A program made the translations under genes and the position numbers. Below are positions 21,428-32,700 of a stretch of 64,000 nt of DNA, piece after piece (position 1 is the first letter of the stretch; each line of letters opens with the position of its first letter). A model generated the notes under the pieces. The model made no database searches, had not been told where the DNA came from, and saw only the letters and a list, made by a program, of their open reading frames with translations. The stretch comes from Isoetes taiwanensis (lineage: Eukaryota; Streptophyta; Lycopodiopsida; Isoetales; Isoetaceae), in contig JAJEKV010000002.1 of NCBI GenBank assembly GCA_021234155.1, forward strand, positions 27,025,299-27,089,298, in the 5' to 3' direction.

Positions 21428-22652
21428 ATGCCTAGTCTTGCAATGAATTGGGAGGCAATTGATGTCTCTGTGACATTGGGACTGTCAGGCCAAGATGTTC
21501 CACTTAGTTTTTTTGATGCCTTTTCGTCATTTTGTGAAAGAAGGTGTGTGGTTGGTGTTGTTGCTCTTGAGAGGGGGTCTTCTGCAGACCATCTTCATGT
21601 GCAAACTGTGCTAAGAGCTTGCTATAAGACCCCAAGGGCCTTGAATGAGGCTATTAAGAGGGATTTCAATTGGCCCTCCAAGCCAGCCGGTGTTGTTTTA
21701 GTGTGCAAAGTGCTGAAGAATAACAAGTTACACTGCTTTGAGGGCATGTTGGGGTATTGTATGAAAGACATAGGTAAGGTGCACTATTCTTGCCACCTCC
21801 ATAACGTATCTGAATCCATGATTGAGAAGGGGAAGGATCTTTATCTAAGATGGGGTCTAGGGACACAAAGGCCTGTGTGTTTTGGACAACAGGAACATGT
21901 TGAATAAGGCAGCACACTTTGTATTTTATCACGGTGGCCGTAGACTCGCTCCTAGCCAGAAGTTTACAGTTTGCAGGATGCTCAAGGGTGAAAAGTACAC
22001 TTTGAGCAGCATCTGGATCATTCCTTCCAATAGTGCTCATGTGAATAAGCACAAGAGTTCGTACTGTGTGGAGGGTTCTCTTGGACCTCGCCCGCTGCAT
22101 GCCATCTGATGTCAAGACTATCCTGTTTGGTTTGCTTGCAAGGTATGTGGCTGTGGAACGGATGGGCCTCGGCGCTGGCGGTACTGGGATGATTCCGTTC
22201 CATCTGATGATATGGATTGTAACTTTGAGGATCTTCATGATCCATCCTTCAGCCCAGAGCTTGAAATTCCAGATCATGGTGTGGATTACATCCCCATTTA
22301 CACTGGGGACCACATCATGGTTGTTGGGTAATTCTATGTGTATTTTGTTTGCTGTACAGCTTCATTTATGTGTTTCTTTTGTTTTCTTTGAGGATGGTTT
22401 CTGTTAGTGACGTCTTCTTGCAGGGTTGACGTGGAGAGCAATGGGAATTCCACGGGAGAGAGGGGCCATCCTGTCTTAAGCTTGGGCCCTGATTTGATTA
22501 GTGCCAGGATTAACGTATCACGTCATGATCCTCAGGTGTATCCTCCAGAGGGTGAACAGGTCTTCACTACAGGGGAGTTCATAACAAGTATTGTGCAGAT
22601 TGGGACCGAGGACCACAAAATTGGCGCTTCGCTTAGGATCCTGAGGTGCTAG
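21428..22652 (+). pseudogene. Rep-type HUH endonuclease-like gene, degenerate
   Basis: The 159-residue first frame shows, in order and at fitting spacing, VTL (residues 15-17, motif 1), ALERGSSADHLHVQ (HLH at 55-57, the metal-binding HUH motif 2) and GYCMKDIGK (Tyr110 and Lys113, motif 3 with one catalytic Tyr). Near 21890 the frame shifts to LDNRNMLNKAAHFVFYHGGR. A TGA at 22107-22109 is followed in the same frame by a Cys-rich segment (FACKVCGCGTDG) that runs to 22327. A 96-bp GT-AG intron leads to a second exon, 22424-22652. Rep-type HUH enzymes nick one DNA strand through a tyrosine link and drive rolling-circle replication or transposition. Likely sources are a Replitron-like transposon or another integrated Rep gene. 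No helicase domain is seen, so a Helitron is unlikely. Confidence 0.55.
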
Positions 22653-22707
22653 AATACTATATTAGCCAATGGTTCCTGGTCTTCAAGTGCCCCCTTTAAA
22701 ATTGGGC

Positions 22708-22823
22708 CAACAAGGGCCGGTTTGACCCCAAAAAGACCTGGGATGGGCAAACAGGATCTGTGGGTCAACAAGGGTCAGCTTGACCCCAAAAAGACCTGGG
22801 ATGGGCGAACAGGATCTGTGGAG
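22708..22823. repeat. 58-bp tandem duplication
   Basis: Two adjacent copies of a 58-bp unit (22708-22765 and 22766-22823) share tgaccccaaaaagacctggg and differ at about five bases. They lie 55 bp after the stop of the HUH-like gene. Confidence 0.85.
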
Positions 22824-23762
22824 AGGGAACATTCTATCAATTGTGCCACTATCCGCGGGCACAAAAGCTATAATACACACTTCAGCTATAATATACACTT
22901 CAAATAAAGTGCTTCAATTTAACACATGGGCAAGGGATTTTTTAAATATTCCGCGCCCTGATCTTAACATTTGCCTTGTAGAAATCCACGTCACTAAACC
23001 AAAGCCCGCCACTTAGCATAAGCAAGCTTAATCTCGACTGTTAAAAAGCACCTATAGAATTATACTCTATCAAACCAGGGTTGCCTTCACCTCCACAAGA
23101 GAACGCTTGAGCTTTTATGTTTCTGCACCATATACAATACGCCATATAACAAAACATGCGTTGCATGAAATTGACTTCGAGGAAAAAACAATGTCGCAGC
23201 CAAACTTATCCCACAAAGAGAAAAAGTATGGCAACATAGAGATAATACTAGAATTCTGGTGACAAGAATATAGGTTGATCGTTGGGTAGCCCAATGATTT
23301 TGAATTTGAACATATGATTTAAATTCTAATGCATTGCCATTTTATTCTAAGGCAACTTTTACCAAGCAGAATGAGAAACTATTATCAAGTATAAAATTTT
23401 CCTTCTCACAAAATCATCTTTATCCCCATCTCCCGACTTTTATAGCAGTTGTTCCATTTTCTCAAGATGTCACAATTTTTCTGTTTAAGGATTATAATAA
23501 ACCAGTGGTACCAAATCCACCAAAACGAGGTTTTAGAAACAACAGACGAGAGAAAATAAACTTTAGGGGGTTTCCTCAGTCTTTCCAGTGCTAGAGCCCC
23601 TTTTTTTTCTTTCCTTCCAAGGGCTTATCCGCACTAAAACTGAAGATACCCATAATACAATGTGCGTACCTCATTCATTTTAAAACTGGAATGAGCTCCT
23701 TATATAATCAATGCCAAATGAAAAGAAATAATGCTAGAAGAAACAAGGGACAATCCAGTCCT
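22824..23762. other. 3' flank of XPO4, no gene seen
   Basis: A short Rep- and XPO4-free spacer with only chance frames. It probably includes the XPO4 3' UTR near 23600-23762. Confidence 0.5.
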
Positions 23763-26700
23763 TCACTTAGTTCTTAGAAATCCACGAACCTCTGCCAGAA
23801 AATGGTACATGTTTTCACGGAATTTCCGTCGGTTTACACGATCCAGTGAGGCTGTGATCTGATTACCATTCAACAAATGATGAAAAGCACCAACAAGACG
23901 GGTTTGGATATCAATATGTTTCTGTCCTTGTATGATCTCTTGTGCTAATCCCTACAAAAGGAAGATCAAATTAATATTGCACATAAAAGAACAAAGTGTC
24001 CAAAGAGTTCACCTGATAAAGGGAGTTGTTGCAGAGAATCAGTGGAAGCAATGCATCAGCTGCAGGATCAACCAGTTCATTGCTGCAAAAACATACATCA
24101 GACAAATCACCTTGCGAACTAGAGTCAAGTGAATTGCCTTTACAGGACGATGTAGTAAATCACCTGTAGTCTTCAAAGAGTAGAAAATGCATCAATGCCT
24201 TTAGAAAATATGCAAGAACCCCTTCTTTTGTGACACTGTCTCCTTGCACATGCACCCCTAGGCCTTCCTGTCCCCTGCATATTGCTTGAAAGTGGAAAAA
24301 TGCAATTGCATTTAATGCAACCAAGGTCGTATTAACGACCTCCACATCCTGAAAATATATGATAAACACATCAAGGTGAACCATTATTTGAAGATATGAC
24401 AATCAATCTTAGCAGAGAGAAAAGCAACACAGTTGCAAACCTGGTGCTTCAGTCCAAACTCCAAAGTGCTGACAATTTGAGAAAATCCTTGTGGTGATAA
24501 CTTTGCAACCTTCTCTGGATAAACTTCGAGCATATGTGAAAGAAGATTGAAATACTGAAAACAATGCATGAACAACATTAGCAGAAGAGACCCATCCTGT
24601 AAAGTATGAAAAACTTTATGCCATTCAGAAAGCCCTCATCACTGTCATTAAGATGGCATACATACATTATATATACAGTTTTAACCCTCCAACGTGCCTT
24701 GGAAAAAACCTTGGAATACCTTGGAAAAACCAGAGGCAAAGAAGCGTTTCTATAGATAAATAGGAAAAGTTTAACGTCCAGTTTGTGTGAGACTAACTAA
24801 TTAATTTGCCTATTAGTACACTTACATTTCTAAAAATAAAGAGGAAAGGTTCAATGTCTAGTTTATACGAACAGAAAAACTAATTTGCCTTATTAAGTAC
24901 ACTTTGATTACATGCATGCATGGTGATACTTATCAACCATCTCAAACAAATACTTCAATTTGATCTCGGATCAAATAGAATGGATCCCCTGATCATTCCA
25001 GTAGGCCTACCTAATGCATATAGACTCCAAGTCCCTGCAATTGCATATTCCCTAGTCTGTATGGAACGTGCTTACACTAGTGCCTAGAGGAAAGGGATAC
25101 GACAAGCTCTTGACGATGGAGAAGCACCACTCCCTTGTTAAGAATCGGATAAAGGCAGCAAGAATCAACGAAAGAGAGCAATAGAGCAAGCAAGAAAGAA
25201 CGACTAACTTAAAATTATGAATGTAGAGTACATGTACTTATAGAACAAAGCTGATTCTAACGTCTCTATCCTAACTAACTATGCCACGTCACTGATCCTT
25301 GATGTGGCTCAAATATGGCTTACATGCATGTATCTTAACAGCCTCTCTTAAGCCATATTTGCATAGTAAAAGAAAACTACTGCTGTAAAACATCCTCCCT
25401 TAAACGGAACATTTACTAATGTAAGATCCTAGCTTCTAGTACATATATTCGTCCTCCTCCTCTTCATTCTCCTGATGAGAAGAGTCTTGAACTTCAATTG
25501 CAACCAAATTTCGTTCAGAAGTAAGAGAGAGCTTGGACATTTCAGTAAGAGGTGCTTCTTCAATCTTGGAGCATTCTTTGAACCAGTGACCCTTGCCACC
25601 ACATTTAGAGCAGGTGCGATGGGGACAATCTTTGAGCCAATGCCCTGCCTCTCCACAGCAGAAACAATCACCTCTTTTAACTTTAGGATCTTTCTTTTGA
25701 ACCCGATGGTAGAAGGCACTGTCACCCACTTTACTGCTTTGATGTTGCAGTTTGATATCTTGCTGTAATAAAATGGAGGATAACTGATCTAATTTGATTG
25801 GCGTCTCCCTTAACTCAACAGCTGTGACTACATGATCAAAAGTCGATGGAAGCCCACGAAGTAAGGACTGAATAACGTCTGTCTTCCAAATGCACACCCA
25901 TGTCAGCCAAAGCCACTCGAGTCTGCATGATCTTGCCAAGATAGTCATGCATGCCTTTGCAATCAGAAAGCTTGTTATCATGCATGACATCCTTTAGGTA
26001 ACAAATCCTGGCATCATTGGTATTTTCATAGACTGATTTAAGCTGATCCCATGCTGCAGTGAAAGTCTTCAACCCTGCAATGTGATTCCCAACAGCAGGA
26101 TCAAGACTCATCTTGAGCATTCCCAATGCTTTTGTGCTGATCTTCTTTGCTGCTTCATTTTTAACAGTGAAACTTGGGTCTAAAACATCATCCAGACCAT
26201 TGAACCCAAGTGCTCCTTCGAAATAGATTTTCCATGCTGCATAATTTTCTCCTGTAAGGATGGAATTCCGATTATGAGGAAGCTTCCCGGCCTCCATCTT
26301 CACCAAGAAATATGCACGATCTCCACCAAGAAATAACTAATGGAGGAGCTTTGTCGACAAAAAGGAAGCCTCCCGTCTAAATTTAGACTGCCAAGAAAAA
26401 CGTCTCAGAAAAAGGTCTTTGAACCTATATTTGGCAAACAATTTTGCCTCAATAAACAATCACACATCCAACCAATGGACCTCAGGCGTCACGATTGGCC
26501 TTCTCCTCACAGATTTTGGCCTCAGGCGCCAAAAAATCTGGAGCCTAAATTACGCCGCACTCTGGCTGCAGCGGGAATTAGCCCGATCTTGGCCTCTGAA
26601 TGGACCGCTATCAACTCCTATGCACTCCTGATCCAGCCTTCTGCCCCCTTGGGCTCTGATACCATGTTAAGAATCGGATAAAGGCAGCAAGAATCAACGA

Positions 26701-29700
26701 AAGAGAGCAATAGAGCAAGCAAGAAAGAATGACTAACTTAAAATTATGAATGTAGAGTACATGTACTTATAGAACAAAGCTGATTCTAACGTCTCTATCC
26801 TAACTAACTATGCCACGTCACTGATCCTTGATGTGGCTCAAATATGGCTTACATGCATGTATCTTAACATCCCTTGGATTAAATATTGAACCCAGTCAAC
26901 TCAACTTGCAAACTTAATCCCGGAATCCCAGTCTCTCCACCTCGTCCATGCCGCCCTACCAGAGATAAATGATCTCTTTTGTATATCATACAAGTCCAGT
27001 GGCACTGCCACTTCACGAGTTGTGCTACAAGCACAAAATTGATGTGTTTTTACTACAAGCTCTATTCAACTAGGTAGGGTTTATTCTATATATCAGTTCC
27101 TGCTTAATAATCAAGTGCCATAATTTGTCCGTACACCTAGTTGGTTAGACAGGCCTCCCAAACAAGTTGAGATACTAAATGGGACAATTTAGGGTGTCAT
27201 ATCACCAGCTGGAGATTCATATAAATCGAGGTAAGAATAAGAGATAAGTTGAGCCCAAAAGTTCCAAAGCAAGCATTAAGAACATTTTTTCCTGAGTCCT
27301 CACAGGATGACAGGTCAAAAGAGGAAATCTCCCGGTCCTAAAGGCGTACCATCAGCATCATTCAAGAAATAAAGCAACCAGCAATAGAGAAACATATACA
27401 GTATTTCTAGAAGAGAGAGTTTGACAGAAAACAAAGGTCAACTGCTCATAATAAAATCTATTTACAAGCCCATCTCTTCCTTTCTTCCTTCCTCCTTCAA
27501 AAACAGAAACTATATCAGCTCAAGAGGCTTAGACAAGAGATTTCCTCCTCCTTGCTTGTCAATGAATTGTCACAGCAGAATGAATGACGGATGGCTCCCT
27601 AAAGAGAAGGAAATTCCATGGTATAGAGGGAGTGATAACGATCTCTAAGAAAGTGGAATGGTCAGCAAACAAACCATAAGCAGTCATTCCAGAAGAGGAG
27701 ACATGACAGGAAACAAAAGAGCCCACATGATGGGGAACAAAGGAAGCCAATTGCTGGTATCAGCTAGGGTTGCAAATGGATCATCTTCCTTGAAATTTTT
27801 CTTGATATTTTGTTTAGATATTTTCATGATAAATTAATTACCGCACTCCAAAATTTTGTATGTTTTTGCTCTCATAGAACCTATGGGTCTCTGTAGATGT
27901 TAATTTCTTCGTAATTATTTGAAGCATGCATATGGTTAATGATTGAATCAACGAATCTAATCATTTTCAAAGAGGATGCTACCAGGGGTATATCAACTAA
28001 ACACAAAATAGGAATAGGAAAAGAGATTAAACCTGGCGGCAAAGCTTTGGATACTTGAGCAGTTCGACAGACATGAGAGGTGTGACAATGTGCAATCCCA
28101 GATATACAATCTAAACAGAACCATAACCAGAGCATAAATTTAAATCGCAAGGATACTTAAACTAGCACAGTTAAGCAACTTCTTATTCATTAAAAAGCTA
28201 GCTTACTTGGGCTATATCGGGATTTTCAACTTCTGCATTGCTATCAGAGGCAAAATCAATCTGCAGGCAGTCAAGTCAAATATTTTGATACAAAAACTTA
28301 AAAAAAAAAACAGAAAGAGGGCTCCCAAAAAATACCAAATCTTTGGAACTTAAATTTGTAAGGAGCTGAAGTAATGCCCGCAGATCTTTGTACTTTTCGT
28401 TCTCGCTTTCACTTAACAAGTTCGTTGATTTGCTAACTGATATCTAACAAATCCCGTGTTGGATATGTAAACATCATCCTTTCGAGGTGGAAAATGTCTT
28501 AAGCCAGCCCTTACCTTGCCAATGTTATGTGCATGGTATATTTCAAGCAGCCGGACACAGAAGTTGAATACTATTGCAATTTCTTTTGATTCCAAGAACG
28601 CTATTTGGCCATCCACCCAATCCACCACATACTTTAGTAATACATAGATCACTGCAGACTATAAAAATAAAAAGTCAAGGTCTTTTGCATTCTGTCATCA
28701 TCCAACTCAATATCCAATATATATTACCTGGTTCTTATAAACTTGAAGTAGCAGAAGCAAAGGTTCCATAACCACGGTACCAAGTTCAAAAACAGCTTTT
28801 TGACTACGTGGAAGGGTCGCTCTTGCCGCTCCACGTAACCGTTCAATTAAGCAAGTAACCTGCATAGAAGAATTTAGGAAAAACTAGCCCATTGAGACGA
28901 GAAAGGCTCAAAGGAAAGCTGGCCACCTGTAATATTACATCAGGACGTTGAGAAAAGGAATGCAAATCATTACTTTTTGATATGGTTTCTATACTTGCTG
29001 CAATAGGTCCAAGAAGATCTTTAACATACCTGGGGTTTATTGGCAAGATTAGACATGATACAAATATGATTATAAATGAAGTAAAAGAGATTAACTGGTT
29101 TGTAGCATCTCCGCTTGTCATTCCAGCTGCCGACCTGCACAAACCTTCTGACAATGCCCTCTAGTACATGAGAAAAGTAAGGGGTAGTGGTAAGTGGTTA
29201 CGCCACAGTTTAGTAAACTAGATTGATATTTTTATAATAATATGCTTTTTTATTCCATGCATTAGCCAACACAAATACAAAGCCAGTTTACCTGGACAGG
29301 CCCGGCAAGCGATAACAGTGCTAGATCTTGAGATGCAAATGCATTTGCAAGCTTTTGCCAAGCATCCTAAATGTGCAGTCGGCACAGACAACCAGACAAC
29401 TCATTAATAACCTCCTTTAAGGATGGATGTTCTATTGCATAAATAAAATGCTACGCGGTGAAATTTATAATTATGCTCGAGTAACAGAGCAGAATAGACA
29501 AAAGATGATCTCACCGTAGATACTAACTGGCTGCAAATGTTGCGCCTACGAACCAATGCTGGAAGAAGTTGAAAACAGACGAGCTCCTGTAAATTAAAAA
29601 AAATAAATACTGAGGGAAGCTTACATTATTGGGTCACTTACAACATAAACAATGAGCAATTGAGAATTGCAACATGATTTATTCACTGGCATATGCAAGC

Positions 29701-32700
29701 CAAATATCAAATAAAACTCACGCCCCACGTGCCACCAGCTCTAAAAAGGAACTGCCTCTTCATGGACGGCATCCATAGAGGACTATTAGTTGCACTAGCA
29801 TCCTACGTAAATGCAAATGCATGCTTCAATCCTAGAAATGAACTTTGCAGCATTTTGCTTGCATGGAGAATAGAGGAGCTTGTTGCCTCCATCTACATTC
29901 TTTATAGTTATCAGATATTTCCAGCCCCAAGTACTTGTAGCATGGATTTGCTTTACTTTCTCTACTTGTAAAAAGAAGCACACAGCCAGATATGAGTGGT
30001 CTTATGTTTTCCCTTCAATATAAAGAATAGCTGATCTATATTGAGTGATCAACCTCCCCAAATAAGACTGAAGCTTCAAACAAGTAACCCACAGCTGCTC
30101 TAAAGAACACATCTCTGAGCTTACTTGCAATCCTTGGCAAATCCAAGCTCACTGCAAGAACATGCGGCTATTGTTCTCCTTCGGCCCCTACTTTATTACT
30201 ACGATAAAGAATCTCAAGGAAGAGTCAGTTCATGATGAACTCTTTTGTACAGCGGATTTAACTAGGAAATTATGGACATGTTGGAGGCAGGGTACTTGAA
30301 ATCGAAGTTCTTGTTCCAGAAAATCATCATGGGGGACACTAAGATTGCAGGTCCAACCACTTGCAAGTGCCGTTTCCATCTGGACAAGTAAACAGAAGAT
30401 ATGTCCTCAGAATGACAACATTTAGAGTTATGAAATTCAGATCTCTATTATATGCCAGATTCAGATCCCCATTATATGCCATCTCCATTATATGCCAGAT
30501 CTCCACTATACCTTCTTAAGACTAGGAATCGGGTATTACCCAGACTCAAGAACATCAGATATCTAAAATCAGCAGATTGGACAAATCAGGTGCCTGTATG
30601 CTTGCATGTAGGCATTATGACAGGACGCTTTTGATAAGAGACTTTATTTGCTGCAAATACCTTGCAATCAGGTAGCCTCAAAAGGGAGAAACTAGCTGTC
30701 TTTTCTAAAGAAGCCAAACGTGACATAGGTCCCATCTTTCTTTCTTGCCTTGTGATCTTGTGATTCTTGCCAACAGGATCTCCAATACCTTCTAATTACT
30801 TTCTACGTCCACAGGTTCACTGGCACATCGAAGCTCTACATGAATGATGTGCGCCATTTCTAGCTATACTAAAGAAAAACGATTATGAATATCTTTATTA
30901 TCCTGCGGGACTTTTGCTGGAGCTAAAACATTGACCATCAGTTCCCAATCACTGGGTCCCTACTGACATCTGGCTCTACACATAAATTCATCATGGATAC
31001 CTGTAAATAAATTTCACCCGGCCATCTAGTAAGAACAGAAATTGCAAGCCGCACAAGAACTTCCAAGACAACTGCCCCATCCCCTCCTTTTCCAAAAGCA
31101 GAAACCAATGAATGTCTCCCGTCAATTTGGGTACTATGTACCGAAGGATGCTGATCACCCTCATGTCCGGACGGTGTTGAATTTGGACCACGCCCTGCAT
31201 CTAAAGGCATAAGATATGTATCGGCCCATCTCGCAAAAAACCATACTACTGCCTGCAAGAGGACACAAAGTTAATTGAGATGCAGCATCTTTGACACGGA
31301 AGTAGAACCAGCAAACAAAGTTCTACTTGATAACATACTTCCATAAGCCGAGGGCTCAAAATATCATCCCGACTATTTGCCAGCTCAATTACAGACCTGC
31401 AAGCATAACAGAGCAATCTCCAACTTAATGTTTTAATACGAAGCAGCAACCTACAAAAGTACACTGGATTGCATCGCATCCTACAACTCACAATGACATG
31501 CAATATCTATCATCAGGACATTACGATCTGCCTGCTGACCCTCAAATGCATCCATGGCGCCTACATATTCTACTTCATTGTAACATTAGACTCAACAAAT
31601 GTGGGCATGGATGAAACATAATAACTACATTACCGTGAAAGGATAACAGCGGGATGGTCCATCGGATTGCTAGTCGGTGAACATAAACTTGTAATTGAAT
31701 CTGGCATCTGAAAAAAAAACACGTTCAATTAACTGTAGAGCTAGCATAGTGATAATACAATAGTTATGGAAACCAAACTGAATGTTCAGATAAGCGATCA
31801 CAACCCTAGTGCTACTATTCATTCATCCTTGTTACTTTTAAGTGAATTCCAGGTACGTATGATTACCACTGGAGTTTCTCCTTGCCCAGAGTCTGCCAAA
31901 ACATGGCCTGACATAAGCACTAACCAATAAAGCTCCTCTAGAATAGGTGTAGGATCTCCATTTTCACCAAGGTGCTGCAAGACGAGCATGTGAAACATCA
32001 GCATGAAACTAAAATCATATCCTAGTTACATATGCACCCCACAAACCTGATGTAATCTGTTAAAGCGTTCGGCAACTAACATAGACAGCAGGGGTACGGA
32101 TGAAGATGATGATGCTCGCGCTATGAGAGCGACAGCAGCTAGCCGTTCATCTCTGGCTGTCAAAAAAAACGGGTGCTTCAAGAAGTTGTAAAGCATAACA
32201 AAGAACGATCCTGGCATACGTAAGTGGTTTTTAGTTTTTTTTGGAGGGGGTTTCTACAAGTTCTGATCTATTCCGTAAGTTTGAAATATTTAAGAAAAGT
32301 GGACCATGATTCTAAGAAAATATAGCCATCTCCTGCTAAGCTTACCTCCCCCATGGCCTGTTTGTTACTGGTATTGTGAACAATTGGACAGGCACAAAAC
32401 CACTGCTAACAGCAGCACCCCTTTGGGAATGCCTGTATGACTCTCCACCCACTTGATATTTCAGGCAGGCATAATATTGTTGCGACCTCACCTGCTCGAA
32501 TTTGTAAGGTCTTTATCAAACGTGAACTCCCAATATTAAGATGTTCTTAAACAAGCATCTGCTCTCAGGGCATCCTCTCCAAGCACAGGTAACATATCCA
32601 CAATAGTTGCATTTCACTTTAGAAACGCCACTTGCAAGCTGCTTGAGCACTGAGATATGATGTCTCAAAATGGAGAAATCAGCCGTTTCAGATTGCTAAA

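Larger units (their letters stand above)
25136..26869 (-). mobile_element. Gag-only LTR retrotransposon (TR-GAG type, copia-like)
   Basis: Two 205-bp LTRs, TG...CA, at 25136-25340 and 26665-26869 appear almost identical, so the insertion is young. The 5-bp target duplications tccct sit at 25131-25135 and 26870-26874. The primer binding site on the minus strand reads TGGTATCAGAGCCC next to the 5' LTR. Only gag is encoded. There is no protease, integrase or reverse transcriptase, and no room for them in 1.7 kb, so the element relies on enzymes from elsewhere. It lies in XPO4 intron 28 in the sense orientation. Confidence 0.92.

Noticed and set aside
21666-22313. A 215-residue minus-strand frame
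   Set aside because: It lies antisense to the HUH-like gene. Its composition (many Ser, Pro, Thr, His) and lack of motifs suggest a shadow.
21428-22652. A Helitron transposase
   Set aside because: Helitron Rep has two catalytic tyrosines and a fused helicase. Here one tyrosine and no helicase motifs are seen.
25475-25768. Plus-strand 97-residue frame inside the gag-only element
   Set aside because: It is antisense to the zinc-knuckle part of gag and has no domain.
29693-29971. Plus-strand ORF of 92 residues
   Set aside because: It sits in an XPO4 intron without splice or domain support.
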